Shown here: piece after piece, positions 49,728 through 58,852 of the stretch
Position numbering within the stretch: position 1 is the stretch's first letter
How the letters are laid out: each line of letters begins with the position of its first letter
Source: JAGLON01 sp041394985
GTDB taxonomy: Bacteria > Zixibacteria > MSB-5A5 > GN15 > JAAZOE01
Direction of reading: 5' to 3'
Assembly: GCA_041394985.1 (NCBI GenBank)
Contig: JAWLBI010000001.1
Coordinates: 2,294,001 to 2,358,000 of the forward strand
DNA: 64,000 nucleotides
The notes under the pieces: model-generated
Told to the model about the DNA's origin: nothing
The model's input: only the letters and a program-made list of their open reading frames with translations
Database searches by the model: none
Position numbers and translations under genes: made by a program

Positions 49728-49916
49728 ATGCCCAAGAGAAAAGAGGCAATTAAATACGCGAGAGTTGGCGAGAAGGATTTGTGGCATCCGTATGGATTGC
49801 AAAGCTTGAGCGCCAAGAGCTTTGTGAAGGTTACCAATAAGATCCTGAGGGGGAGATTTGGTTTGATTTATCGATACGAGGATTCCTCGGCAGAAGGTCA
49901 GACCACGAGCGCCTAA
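49728..49916 (+). CDS. Small basic hypothetical protein
   Basis: A 62-residue protein with a strong ribosome site (ACGGGGAGGTTCT before the ATG). The first half is basic (PKRKEAIKYARVGEKDLWHP); the rest (FGLIYRYEDSSAEGQTTSA) is mixed. No domain, signal or transmembrane segment was recognised. Its reading frame has normal codon choice and a terminator follows, which supports a real gene. It sits alone between the sigma-like gene and the convergent peptidase operon. The function is unknown. Confidence 0.6.
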   Translation: MPKRKEAIKYARVGEKDLWHPYGLQSLSAKSFVKVTNKILRGRFGLIYRYEDSSAEGQTTSA

Positions 49917-50027
49917 GTGAGTAGAGAAAGTTTTTCTTTCAAATGTAGGTTGTCTTAGTGAGCACGAAGATATACCCTGTGTAAACTATTGCGCCCTGAT
50001 TTTGGCGCGCAACCGACTAAAAATGAC

Positions 50028-50065
50028 AAAACGGCCCGCCTTCTCTTTCGAATGCGGGCCGTTTT
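50028..50065. terminator. Bidirectional terminator
   Basis: AAAACGGCCCGC (50028-50039) pairs perfectly with GCGGGCCGTTTT (50054-50065). T-runs on both strands make it suitable for the small plus-strand gene and for the minus-strand peptidase operon that ends at 50097. Confidence 0.92.
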
Positions 50066-50096
50066 AATTGATTGCCATTTAAGATTATCAGTAGAA

Positions 50097-51461
50097 TTAT
50101 TCAACGAACGGTTTAACTGTGACCGTGCCGAATTTCTCCACCTGTGATGCGATCTCTTCGGCCTTGCCGACAAGTACAACACAATAATTATCATATGGGA
50201 AAAATGCCCGAGTCGCATTCATAACTATCGCCGGCGTCATTTTTCGCATTTGTTCCTGAAACTGCTCATAATACGCCCGTTTCAGGTCGTATAACCACAT
50301 ATTGATATACACATCCGCGATATCGTCATTCGTCTCGAAATTCAGCGGATACAGCCCGGTACGATAATTAATCGCTCCGGTCAATTCATCCTCAGGTATC
50401 GCCTCAGTCCGGATTCGATCCGTCTCGTTCAGGATAATATCCAGCACCTCGCCAACGGATTCGTTCTTCGTAAAGGTCGATACATACACGAGACCGAACG
50501 GGGAGTACCCATGCGACCGCATACGGATATTATAGGTCAATCCGCGCTTAACCCGCACCTCGTTAATCAACCGAGCCGTAAACGATCCGGCAAACACCGT
50601 CCGCGCCGTTTCAAACGGGACATAGTCCGGATGATTCCGCTTCATGCCCAAACTCCCGATTCGAATTTGCGTCTGCGTCGCATCCGGCTTGTCGAGAATC
50701 AAAATTTCGCGGCCACTGATCTCTTTGATCGTCCCGGCAGGATCAGCCAATCCGTTTTTGCCGCGCCAGGAACCGAGATATTTTTTTGCCCAATCGCGCA
50801 CGGTATCTTTATTGATATCGCCGCACACGATGAGAATACAATTTTCAGGGGAATATGCCGTATGGAAAAATTCGATAACATCGTCGCGCGAAAGCGTTGT
50901 CACGGCCTCATTCGTTCCTTTAGGTATATGAGCATACCTGCTGTCGCCCAGTATTGCGGTAAAAAACGCCTCGGTCGCGATTGTCGACGGATTCTCGAAC
51001 CGACTCTCGATTTCGGCCAGAATGCGATTTCTCGTTTTGATTAACTCATCGTTCGCAAACTCCGAATTCAGCAGGATATCAGCCAGAACCTGGAATCCCT
51101 TGACCCCGTTCTCGGCAAGAAACTCACCGCTGAAACCGGCCGTTTCCCGACCACAGTAGTTTTCCAGCGTTCCGCCTCCGAATGAGATTTCCTCGGCGAT
51201 TTGTTTGGCCGAACGCGATTTCGTGCCGCGCATCAGCATATTATTACACAAATTGGCGAGCCCCTCACGACCCACGGGATCATAAATCGAGCCTGCCTTA
51301 AAACAAAATTCCAGAGTGAATAACGGCAACTCATGCCGCTCGATAACCCGAATCGTCAAACCGTTGTCCAGCTTGACATCTTTTGCCTCCGGAAGATGAA
51401 TCTCCGCAAATGCAGACACTGCCATCAGCAGGCAGCACATGATGATAATCGCAGTTCTCAT
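50097..51461 (-). CDS. M16 peptidase-like subunit without zinc site
   Basis: A 454-residue secreted member of the M16 (pitrilysin/insulinase) family. A signal peptide (ending VSAFAE) is followed by two M16 domains. The active-site position HxxEH is replaced by N70-L-C-N73-N74 (in GLANLCNNMLMRG), so it cannot bind catalytic zinc. The C-terminal half retains the family R/Y-type substrate motif (RVKRGLTYNIRMRSHGYS). It starts 4 bases before the stop of the intact M16 gene, and would act as the non-catalytic partner that completes the clamshell. Confidence 0.9.
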   Translation of the reverse strand: MRTAIIIMCCLLMAVSAFAEIHLPEAKDVKLDNGLTIRVIERHELPLFTLEFCFKAGSIYDPVGREGLANLCNNMLMRGTKSRSAKQIAEEISFGGGTLENYCGRETAGFSGEFLAENGVKGFQVLADILLNSEFANDELIKTRNRILAEIESRFENPSTIATEAFFTAILGDSRYAHIPKGTNEAVTTLSRDDVIEFFHTAYSPENCILIVCGDINKDTVRDWAKKYLGSWRGKNGLADPAGTIKEISGREILILDKPDATQTQIRIGSLGMKRNHPDYVPFETARTVFAGSFTARLINEVRVKRGLTYNIRMRSHGYSPFGLVYVSTFTKNESVGEVLDIILNETDRIRTEAIPEDELTGAINYRTGLYPLNFETNDDIADVYINMWLYDLKRAYYEQFQEQMRKMTPAIVMNATRAFFPYDNYCVVLVGKAEEIASQVEKFGTVTVKPFVE

Positions 51462-52795
51462 GATTCGCCTCCTTCCGGAATCAGCACGACAGTCGTCGCC
51501 ATATCGGGCGAGAAGTACTTCTGAACGACCTGTCGCACATCTTCAGTCGTCACTGCCTTGACATTGTCGACGAACGAATACATGCTCCGCCAGTCGCCAT
51601 ACAGGGTCTGATAATATCCTATCTGATGCCCCACGCCGTTATTCGTTTTGTAGTTTCGATAGAACCCGGCCGTCAATCCGTTCTTTGCCCGCTCAAGCTC
51701 ATTATCGGTCGGACCAGTAACCGCCAGACTCTGGAGCACCGAATCGATCGCCGACTCGACCGCCGCATGGCCTTTTCCGGGAGAAACTGCGGAATACAGA
51801 TAAAACAGAGACGGATCGAATCCCCAGCTGAATCCGCCGTATAATCCGAGTGATAACTCCAGGTCGTTCACCAATGTCTGGTGGAGACGGCTGGATTCTC
51901 CGGTTGTCAGAATAAATTGGAGTACTTCCATCGCATAGAGATCATGGCTGTCTTTATCACCGACATGATAGCCGCGCATAAAGTGCTCATGCTGAGCCGC
52001 CCGCTTCACGACCGACCGACGAGGTCCTCGCTGGGCCGGTTCATTCTTGACAACCGGTGTCGGAGGAGGCCCTGCCTTTATATGCGCGAAATACCGCTCC
52101 ATTAAATCGATTGCCTCTTCAGATTTGAAATCACCGACGATAACAACTACCGCATTATTCGGTGCATAGTAGGTTCGATGATAATTGAGGCAGTCCTCGC
52201 GGGTAATACTGTTTAAATCGTCCATCCAGCCCAGAACCGGCCAACTGTATGAATGAGCCATAAATGCCGTGGCATAGAGCTCTTCCCATAAAATGCCGGT
52301 ATTGTCATTATCGACACCGACACGACGCTCCTCCTTGACGACCCCGATTTCTGATTCCAGCATCTCCGGCTCAAAGGCCAGATTTTCCATCCGGTCCGCT
52401 TCCATATCGATGACCAGTTCGAGAATATCGGACGTGAAATCCTCATAGTATACCGTCAGGTCATTACTGGTATAAGCATTGGAATACCCGCCGTTCGTTT
52501 CCAACTGCAAATCGAACATCTGCGGGCCGTATTTCTTGGCGCCGTTAAACATCATATGTTCGAAGAAATGACTGATACCGGTAATGCCGGGGCGCTCATT
52601 GCGCGAACCGACCTTGAAAAATGTATAATACGATATAACAGGCGCTGCATGATTTTCCAGTAATAATACGGTAAGACCATTGTCCAGCGTATGCTCCTTG
52701 ACGTCATGGCTGAATTCCGCCATGACCGAGGAATAACTCAGCATGGCAAGAACAAAAACCGCCAAAACGCCTGAAAATCCGACAGATTTCCGCAA
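51458..52795 (-). CDS. M16 zinc metallopeptidase, catalytic subunit
   Basis: A 445-residue exported zinc peptidase. After a signal peptide (ending SSVMAE), the HxxEH signature is intact (H76-F-F-E79-H80 in GISHFFEHMMF), and ESEIGVVKEERR supplies the distal glutamate ligand. The C-terminal half has the LYGGFSWGFDP region typical of the second M16 domain. Such proteins degrade small peptides in a closed chamber. The gene is co-transcribed with the zinc-less paralogue behind it. A 202-base region upstream separates it from the divergent rhodanese gene. Confidence 0.93.
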   Translation of the reverse strand: MRKSVGFSGVLAVFVLAMLSYSSVMAEFSHDVKEHTLDNGLTVLLLENHAAPVISYYTFFKVGSRNERPGITGISHFFEHMMFNGAKKYGPQMFDLQLETNGGYSNAYTSNDLTVYYEDFTSDILELVIDMEADRMENLAFEPEMLESEIGVVKEERRVGVDNDNTGILWEELYATAFMAHSYSWPVLGWMDDLNSITREDCLNYHRTYYAPNNAVVVIVGDFKSEEAIDLMERYFAHIKAGPPPTPVVKNEPAQRGPRRSVVKRAAQHEHFMRGYHVGDKDSHDLYAMEVLQFILTTGESSRLHQTLVNDLELSLGLYGGFSWGFDPSLFYLYSAVSPGKGHAAVESAIDSVLQSLAVTGPTDNELERAKNGLTAGFYRNYKTNNGVGHQIGYYQTLYGDWRSMYSFVDNVKAVTTEDVRQVVQKYFSPDMATTVVLIPEGGES

Positions 52796-52997
52796 AAACT
52801 CCTCCTTTTCCTGTGTCCGTTGCGTAATACAGTTCTATACGGTTTGATTCGCTTGAAGTTACGTCAAATTACTTGACGGTTCGGCCGATATTTCGTATCA
52901 ATCGGACTAATCGGTCGCAAAAACCGACCGGTAATTGGAAGAAAAATCGTAACCGATTGAGGCGAACGGGCGTCTGAGATAAAAACATGGGAAGCAT

Positions 52998-53519
52998 ATG
53001 AAAAACTGGTTCGGACAAATTGTCATTATATTGTGCCTCTCAGCCATAGCGGGCCTTTCGGTTAATGCCGCCCGAAACAGCGGCATTTCTCTGATCGGCA
53101 ACTGGCCGTCGCGCACCGCCGACGGGGAAGAGGCCGTCATCCCGCCGTCGGCCGAAGAAGGCGACCCGCCCTTTATTACCCTCGACGACGCCGTCGCCAA
53201 ATATCAATCGCCCGATGTCATCTTTATCGATGCCCGCGATCCCGAAGACTTTGCCTACGGCCATATCAAGCGGTCGATCAATATTCCCTTCGATTATCTG
53301 GATGAAACCTGGGAAGCCGTCATCGATACGCTCGACAGAAACACCGAATACGTAATCTATTGCAGCGGCACTGAATGCGAGGCGTCCCTGTTCTTAGCCC
53401 GCTATTTCAAAATGCAACTCGGCTTTACCAATCTGCATGTCTTCTACGGCGGATGGAGCGAATGGACGGCCAATAACCTGCCGATTATCGGTCAGGCTAT
53501 GGACGAGGAGGGCGAATAA
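52998..53519 (+). CDS. Exported rhodanese-domain protein
   Basis: A 173-residue protein with an N-terminal hydrophobic segment (about 5-25) that is a signal peptide or anchor. The single rhodanese domain (about 60-165) has VIFIDARDPEDFAYGHIKRSINIP and the catalytic cysteine in YCSGTECEAS. The active-site loop is six residues, as in sulfurtransferases. It starts right next to a MauE-like gene, with which it shares an ATG-stop overlap. The two may form a thiol/disulfide or sulfur-transfer pair outside the membrane; this is inferred. Confidence 0.87.
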   Translation: MKNWFGQIVIILCLSAIAGLSVNAARNSGISLIGNWPSRTADGEEAVIPPSAEEGDPPFITLDDAVAKYQSPDVIFIDARDPEDFAYGHIKRSINIPFDYLDETWEAVIDTLDRNTEYVIYCSGTECEASLFLARYFKMQLGFTNLHVFYGGWSEWTANNLPIIGQAMDEEGE

Positions 53520-53971
53520 TGAAAAAGTTCCTCTCCAACGACTACCTGACTATGCTCTGCCGAATAACCTTCGGCATTATCTTCATCTATGCCTCACTCG
53601 ATAAAATCGCCGCGCCCGACCAATTTGCCCGGGTCGTCTATAATTATCATCTTGTTCCCGGATCACTCATCAATCTGTTCGCGCTGATCCTGCCGATGTC
53701 GGAATTAATTGCAGGCATCTTTTTGATCTTTGGCGTTCTGTACAAAGGCGCCCGCAACTATCTTGTACTGCTAATGCTCATCTTTATTATCGCTATATCG
53801 ATTAACGTACTCAGAGGGGTCAACCTGGAATGCGGCTGCTTCTCGGTCAGCTCGAAGGCGAAATCTCATGGCTTGGGATTAATTGGGCGAGATATTCTGA
53901 TGTTGCTTCCCGGCCTCGTGCTGCTATTTTCACGAAGCCGGAAATGGATGCTGCAAAAAATCGTCGACTAA
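53519..53971 (+). CDS. MauE/DoxX-like membrane protein
   Basis: A 150-residue protein with four transmembrane helices, of the MauE/DoxX type. LCRITFGIIFIYASLDKI opens it, and NLECGCFS carries the CxC pair seen in MauE-like proteins linked to disulfide formation. The ATG overlaps the rhodanese stop by one base. It ends 1 base before the convergent secretin gene. Together with the rhodanese it could handle thiol redox chemistry, but no substrate is visible. Confidence 0.82.
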   Translation: MKKFLSNDYLTMLCRITFGIIFIYASLDKIAAPDQFARVVYNYHLVPGSLINLFALILPMSELIAGIFLIFGVLYKGARNYLVLLMLIFIIAISINVLRGVNLECGCFSVSSKAKSHGLGLIGRDILMLLPGLVLLFSRSRKWMLQKIVD

Positions 53972-53972
53972 T

Positions 53973-55253
53973 CTATTCGATAATACTCGGCGTTATCATA
54001 ATCAACAAGTCGGTCGTTTGTACGTCGGATGTCTTGTGCGTGAATAGCTTTCCTAATACCGGAATCGAGCCGAGTAAAAACAATTTGTCCTCGACCTGTA
54101 TCTCCGTCTCCTTTAACAATCCGCCCAGCACAAGCGTTTCCTTGTTACTGACGGTGACATTCGTATTCAATTCCCGCTTGGACGTAATCGGTTTCTGATT
54201 ATCCGACGGGCCGCTGTACCCAATAATCTCTTCGACTACAGGATGAACGGTCAGCGTAATCGTCGAATCGTCATTGATCCGAGGCGTCACTTCAAGCGAA
54301 ATACCTATCTCTTCATCCTGGAAAGTCACGATATCCTGCACGACCGCGCCTTCGGAGAACCTGTTAATCGTTTGAATCGGAATAACAGTCTGGATGTCGA
54401 TTATCGCCTTGTCATTCTCAAGTGTCGTCACACGGGGGTTCGACAACAGTTTCGCATTATTGCGCTGCTGCAGGAAATTGAGAACGACGTCCATCTGGGC
54501 GACACTCAGGTACCCCAATTGCCAGTTTCCGTCCTCCAGAGGCATTACGGCGAGATTCTCACCGGTCGTCGATTCATCAGTCGTGCTTGTCCCCGGAGTT
54601 GCGACACCGCTGAGCGAAGCCGAAATCGACTTCGGCCAGTTGATCCCGAGGTTCTCCTCGTTCTGCAAATTTGTCTCAATTATCTTTGCTTCGATAGAAA
54701 TCTGACGTCGTTTGACATCAATGGCATTGATCAAGTCGCGGACGATTGCATGGTTCGCCGCATAATCATAAATGACCAGGCGATTGCTCTCGGTACCGGA
54801 CGAAGCCTCACTGGCAGAACTTCCCACCGGGATGAATTTGCCCTTATCGGATAACAACGGTTCGACCGCCTCGGCCGCAGATGTGGCGGAAATATATTTC
54901 AGCCGATATGTTTCGGCCGTCAATTCGCCGATGACTTCCTGATCCATCGTCTTGACGATAATGATATCATCCTTGATATAGTAATTGAAGCCGTTGGGAG
55001 TCAGGATGGCATCGAGCGCCGCCGCCAATGACACATCGTTCAGCGAAATCGAGATATCGCCGGTCACTTCGGCCGACACGACAAGATTCAGGTTATTCTG
55101 AGCCGCGATCATCTTCAACACGGCGCCGATCGGAGTATCATCAAACGTCAGGCTGACGCGAATATCGGAATCGAGGATCGATGCGAACAGGGAAGAGGTT
55201 GCCAATAATCCCAGCAGCAGAATTCCCGCACAAATGATACGAAAGCGTTTCAC
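53973..55253 (-). CDS. Secretin (PilQ/GspD/MshL family), short form
   Basis: The outer-membrane channel of the pilus or type II-like system. The 426 residues have a signal peptide, an STN-type domain (LTFDDTPIGAVLKMIAAQ), one N1-like domain (YRLKYISATSAAEAVEPLL) and the secretin core (AKLLSNPRVTTLEND, VTPRINDDSTITLTVHPVV and the closing LVLGGLLKETE and LLGSIPVLGKLFTHK). There are no AMIN domains, so it is shorter than classical PilQ and closer to MshL in layout. It is the last gene of the minus-strand operon and overlaps the preceding gene by 4 bases. Confidence 0.92.
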   Translation of the reverse strand: MKRFRIICAGILLLGLLATSSLFASILDSDIRVSLTFDDTPIGAVLKMIAAQNNLNLVVSAEVTGDISISLNDVSLAAALDAILTPNGFNYYIKDDIIIVKTMDQEVIGELTAETYRLKYISATSAAEAVEPLLSDKGKFIPVGSSASEASSGTESNRLVIYDYAANHAIVRDLINAIDVKRRQISIEAKIIETNLQNEENLGINWPKSISASLSGVATPGTSTTDESTTGENLAVMPLEDGNWQLGYLSVAQMDVVLNFLQQRNNAKLLSNPRVTTLENDKAIIDIQTVIPIQTINRFSEGAVVQDIVTFQDEEIGISLEVTPRINDDSTITLTVHPVVEEIIGYSGPSDNQKPITSKRELNTNVTVSNKETLVLGGLLKETEIQVEDKLFLLGSIPVLGKLFTHKTSDVQTTDLLIMITPSIIE

Positions 55254-55720
55254 GATGTCTCCTTTTTGGGGCGCAGTGTAATGTCTTCACCGTCCTTGCG
55301 CAAAGCGACGGATTCATTCGTTATTGCAGTAATGGTATAGCCGTCGATCGTGTCGCCGACTTTGACGACTTGCCCGTTAATGAGCGCCTGAGCATTGGCC
55401 GCGCGATAGAGGATACCCAGCAGATGCAGTTCGATCTCTCGATTGTTCTCCACTCGTGCCCAGTTATGATAGAACGGATTGGTTTTTATGTTCAGGTCAT
55501 CATACTGATCAAAGACGCCGGCCGGCAAAGATGCCTTGATCTGAGGCGAAGCCGCATCAAACGATGCCGGATCATCGGCCGCGCCCGGCTGGGTCTGGGC
55601 CGCATTCTCCTGAGCCTTTTTCTTGTTCCTCGCCATGCGCTCGGAAATATTCGAATATCCCCAAATCCCCACGAGGATGAGAATTCCGAAAACGATTATT
55701 TTGCGTGTCTTCTCACTCAC
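55250..55720 (-). CDS. PilP/GspC-like inner-membrane clamp protein
   Basis: A 156-residue protein with one N-terminal transmembrane helix (IIVFGILILVGIWGY), a disordered Ala/Gln/Pro-rich stretch and a small beta domain (LLGILYRAANAQALINGQVVK) matching the homology region of PilP/GspC that contacts the secretin. The GTG start overlaps the previous gene by 8 bases. Its place directly before the secretin gene supports the role. Which of the two families it belongs to cannot be settled. Confidence 0.82.
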   Translation of the reverse strand: MSEKTRKIIVFGILILVGIWGYSNISERMARNKKKAQENAAQTQPGAADDPASFDAASPQIKASLPAGVFDQYDDLNIKTNPFYHNWARVENNREIELHLLGILYRAANAQALINGQVVKVGDTIDGYTITAITNESVALRKDGEDITLRPKKETS

Positions 55721-56285
55721 TGTCCAGCATCCCCATTCGGTTATTCAAACCGGCGACAAACGCGATATCCAGCCTGCAATCGGGATACAACTCATCGTTG
55801 CCGGTCAGTTTCGTATTATCCAGATGGTCGAAATAGGCATGTGATTCGATATCTTCAACCAGCGACGTCAGCTTCTTATAATCGCCTTTGATTTTTATAT
55901 TGATCGGAATATACACACGCGCCTCGGCGCTTTCCCATCTGCGAAGAAACTGTATGACCTCATCCAGCGACGGCGTGATTTCCTCCAGTTCATATCCCGT
56001 TCGATGACACAATGAATCCATCGTGCGATACAGGGAAATGACCTCGTCCTCGCCGGAATAAGCGATATCATCCAATCCCAACTCAGCACAAGTCGAATCA
56101 TATTCCTTCATCTTAGCCTGAATGGATGACAGCGCGATATTGTATGCGGCCAGCTTCTTCTCCTGTGTCTGAATCTGCCGCTTCAAATCTTCCATCTGCA
56201 CATGCCCTGGCTTATGCAGAAGAAAATGCCAGGCACCGAAAACGGCCAGTACCACCACCAAAGATGTCGCAATCGTCTTCTTCAT
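55713..56285 (-). CDS. PilO/GspM-like inner-membrane protein
   Basis: A 190-residue protein with one transmembrane helix (KTIATSLVVVLAVFGAWHFLL), a coiled coil (about 30-65) and a ferredoxin-like periplasmic domain (ARVYIPINIKIKGDYKKLTSLVEDI), as in PilO and GspM. PilO dimerises with PilN and connects the inner-membrane motor to PilP. The gene overlaps the PilM-PilN fusion by 4 bases, so the two are made together. Confidence 0.85.
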   Translation of the reverse strand: MKKTIATSLVVVLAVFGAWHFLLHKPGHVQMEDLKRQIQTQEKKLAAYNIALSSIQAKMKEYDSTCAELGLDDIAYSGEDEVISLYRTMDSLCHRTGYELEEITPSLDEVIQFLRRWESAEARVYIPINIKIKGDYKKLTSLVEDIESHAYFDHLDNTKLTGNDELYPDCRLDIAFVAGLNNRMGMLDSE

Positions 56286-57877
56286 ACCTGCGTGTCCATT
56301 TGTATCTGGAAAAAGAGGTCGAACTTATCGTTCTTTTTCTGCTTGTGGTGATTGGTAACGGTCACATTCTGCAAGAAAGGAATCTTGCGCAGCGTCTCGA
56401 TATACTGCGCCAGGATAATCTCCGGCGAGAAATTATCGACACGCACATGTCCCATCAATCGTAACTGCAGCCCCTCGTCGAAATTCTTGAATTCCAGATC
56501 CGAGAAATTCAGCTCGGACGGTACATCCTGAGCCAGCGCCTTGAGAATAACGTGAAAATGCGAATCTTTCTTTTCCTGCGACAGAGCCAGGTAACTCTGG
56601 CTGCGCTTTAATTTTCCCGCGAGGTTTAAATACCCTTGATAGGCGGGCGATTGTTCGAGCTTTTGTATCTCTTCCGTCTTTGCCAGTAATGTCGCCTCGA
56701 GACTATTTGCGCGCTGTACCTGTATAAACTGTAAACCCGCCACGATAAGCAGCGCCAGCACGGCCGCCGCGCTGACTCGATAAATGAATACCTTGTTTTC
56801 GATTTTAGCGATGACATCGGCGGGAGCCAACGGCTTAATATTCGGCGATGCGATCGCCGTCATCATGACCGGTAAATACACACTGGAGCAATCGCCACTA
56901 TAAGTCGCGCATAACTTCCGGTACGGTTCGAAATCATAAATACTGCGGCAGGGAATACCGGTTTGCGCCTCAAATGCTGCCGCCAGTCCCGGAGCCTTAG
57001 CCGGTGAACCGGATATTATGATTTCCTTCACATCACTCGCGCGGCTTTGTGCGATATATAAATCCTGGAATGACTGTAATTCGGCGGCAATAGCGGAAAA
57101 ATCCGCCAGCCCCGTTTCATTTTCCTCATTCAAAACTATCGGAGTTACGAACTCCTGGAAAAACTCCAGGTACCCATTATTGGCAAATGCCGCCATACTG
57201 CGGCGCCGATCATCAAGATGAATGATTATTTGTCGGTTATCGGCATCGCTGTCTTTCTGTCGCGGCAGCAAATTGGTCAAAAGACTCGGCAGATAATTGA
57301 GCTGACCGATGGTCAATCCGACAGAAGCGAACTTGCTATAAATTTCCTCAATCATCACCAGCTTGGCGGCGATGATGTTAATTCCGAATTTCTTCGATTC
57401 GCCTCGTGTGACCTTCTCCACGATCTCGAAATGCATCGCGCTTTTCGAAAACGGGAAGGGGAAGAGCTTTTCACTATCCCAACGAACGGCTTCACGCAAT
57501 TCCGATTTCGGCATCGCAGGTAAATACATCCGGCGGAATGCAATCTCATGCCACAGAATCCCGATATTGATCGGAATGCCGCGCAATTTATTGCGTGTGA
57601 TATATCCGAGAATCTTACCGATTGCCGCATCCAGATATTTCCCGGGCTCGGGAATCTCATCGGCCTTGAATTTTTCATCATGAATATCAGCGATAACCGG
57701 CTTGCCGAAGCGAGAATAGACCAGGCAGAATGCAACGGAATCCTGATTGAGCGTGATTCCCAGCCGTCTGGTTGACTGAAATATGAACGGAACGGAAACC
57801 GGCTTCGCATGCCCGGTTTGTTCTGTGGTCTCTTGAGAATCGCTGTGCGTGTTGGTATCCATCAGTACCTGTCTCAT
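56282..57877 (-). CDS. PilM-PilN fusion (GspL-like) assembly protein
   Basis: A 531-residue protein joining what are usually two proteins. Residues about 30-340 form an actin-like PilM domain (RRLGITLNQDSVAFCLVYSRF, the VRWDSEKLFPFPFS segment, IIISGSPAKAPGLAAAFE). A transmembrane helix follows at about 350-372, then a coiled coil and a ferredoxin-like PilN domain (VPSELNFSDLEFKNFDEGLQL, PFLQNVTVTN). This is the architecture of GspL and MshI rather than of separate PilM and PilN. The start at 57877 is used; an ATG five codons later is equally possible. Confidence 0.88.
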   Translation of the reverse strand: MRQVLMDTNTHSDSQETTEQTGHAKPVSVPFIFQSTRRLGITLNQDSVAFCLVYSRFGKPVIADIHDEKFKADEIPEPGKYLDAAIGKILGYITRNKLRGIPINIGILWHEIAFRRMYLPAMPKSELREAVRWDSEKLFPFPFSKSAMHFEIVEKVTRGESKKFGINIIAAKLVMIEEIYSKFASVGLTIGQLNYLPSLLTNLLPRQKDSDADNRQIIIHLDDRRRSMAAFANNGYLEFFQEFVTPIVLNEENETGLADFSAIAAELQSFQDLYIAQSRASDVKEIIISGSPAKAPGLAAAFEAQTGIPCRSIYDFEPYRKLCATYSGDCSSVYLPVMMTAIASPNIKPLAPADVIAKIENKVFIYRVSAAAVLALLIVAGLQFIQVQRANSLEATLLAKTEEIQKLEQSPAYQGYLNLAGKLKRSQSYLALSQEKKDSHFHVILKALAQDVPSELNFSDLEFKNFDEGLQLRLMGHVRVDNFSPEIILAQYIETLRKIPFLQNVTVTNHHKQKKNDKFDLFFQIQMDTQV

Positions 57878-57892
57878 CCCGTTTTGAGCCGA

Positions 57893-58339
57893 TTAAAAAC
57901 TCACGACTATGGAATCGGCTCCTCCGATTGAAACTAACCGTCGCCCCGATGCATCATACACATAGCCGGTACCCCAGGCATCGGTCAGGTATTCACTTCC
58001 CGACGTGTCCACATATGGGCCGTTCCATCCGAGTCGCGTGAATTTGTTGTAAGCAGCGACCGTATCGGGTTTGGCTCCCAATTCCGACAACGACACCGGC
58101 GGATGTCCGACATCCCCCTCGAAACCGACATCGACGAACCGACCACCGGCCACTGCCTGCGGATTGCCCACGATAGCCTTCTTGAGCATCATCATCTCCG
58201 CCTTGGTCGCCGATATCTTCGAGCTCTCTGTCATGTTACCCATTTTCGGAATCGCAACGGCCGCGATGATACCGAGAACGACGATAATCATCACTAACTC
58301 AATGAGTGTGAATCCTTGCTGTGTCCTGCAATGCAGCAT
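57893..58339 (-). CDS. Type IV pilin/GspG-like pseudopilin
   Basis: A 148-residue prepilin. The leader MLHCRTQQG is cut before FTLIELVMIIVVLGIIAAVAIP, with Glu at position +5 and the long hydrophobic helix. The C-terminal part DAWGTGYVYDASGRRLVSIG resembles the calcium-binding end of the type II secretion pseudopilin GspG. The start at 58339 is placed at the methionine just before the leader; 22 upstream codons are open but overlap the previous pilin gene. It is processed by the prepilin peptidase encoded at 26327. Confidence 0.9.
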   Translation of the reverse strand: MLHCRTQQGFTLIELVMIIVVLGIIAAVAIPKMGNMTESSKISATKAEMMMLKKAIVGNPQAVAGGRFVDVGFEGDVGHPPVSLSELGAKPDTVAAYNKFTRLGWNGPYVDTSGSEYLTDAWGTGYVYDASGRRLVSIGGADSIVVSF

Positions 58340-58346
58340 CGTCGAT

Positions 58347-58769
58347 TTACCAGTTATTTTCGCCGGATATATTCGTATTCGGCCAGATTTCTCCGGTTGC
58401 CGCATTGTAGGCCCAACCGCAGTCTGTCCCGACCGTCACACCCTTCGAGACGCCGGCAACGATGCTGTCAGGATAGCTGCCTTCAGGGCAGTACGGATTC
58501 TTCGGAATCTCCTGTTCCATGACCGTGCCAATTGTTTGCAGACTGTCAATCGCCGGCCATATCGCTGTCCCGGTCTGGACCGCCTGATTGGCATAATAAA
58601 TCGTAATGCCGGAACGGAGGCCACCCAGCGCGCTACGGCACGCCGCTTCTTTGGCATCCGAAGAAATATCCTGATATTTGGGAATGGCAATAGCCGCGAG
58701 AATCCCGAGAACTACGATAATGATAACGAGCTCAATCAGGGTAAAACCGGAATTATTTCCAAGGCGCAT
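58347..58769 (-). CDS. Type IV pilin-like protein
   Basis: A 140-residue prepilin with the short leader MRLGNNSG before FTLIELVIIIVVLGILAAIAIPKYQ. Two cysteines occur in the globular part (KNPYCPEG and GTDCGW), which could form the disulfide loop of major pilins, and the ending is GENNW. It lies directly upstream of the second pilin and 83 bases after the pilC-like gene. A likely major pilin, but that is not proven. AAAGGAGT lies before the ATG. Confidence 0.9.
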   Translation of the reverse strand: MRLGNNSGFTLIELVIIIVVLGILAAIAIPKYQDISSDAKEAACRSALGGLRSGITIYYANQAVQTGTAIWPAIDSLQTIGTVMEQEIPKNPYCPEGSYPDSIVAGVSKGVTVGTDCGWAYNAATGEIWPNTNISGENNW

Positions 58770-58852
58770 TCTGTTACTCCTTTAACCTGGTTTTGACACA
58801 AAAACTCTTCTATAAATGTATATCGGATTGTCACTTGGCGAATTTAGCCCTA

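Noticed and set aside
58071..58796. 241-codon plus-strand frame opposite the two pilin genes
   Set aside because: Antisense to two prepilins with clear cleavage sites; composition is that of a reversed frame.
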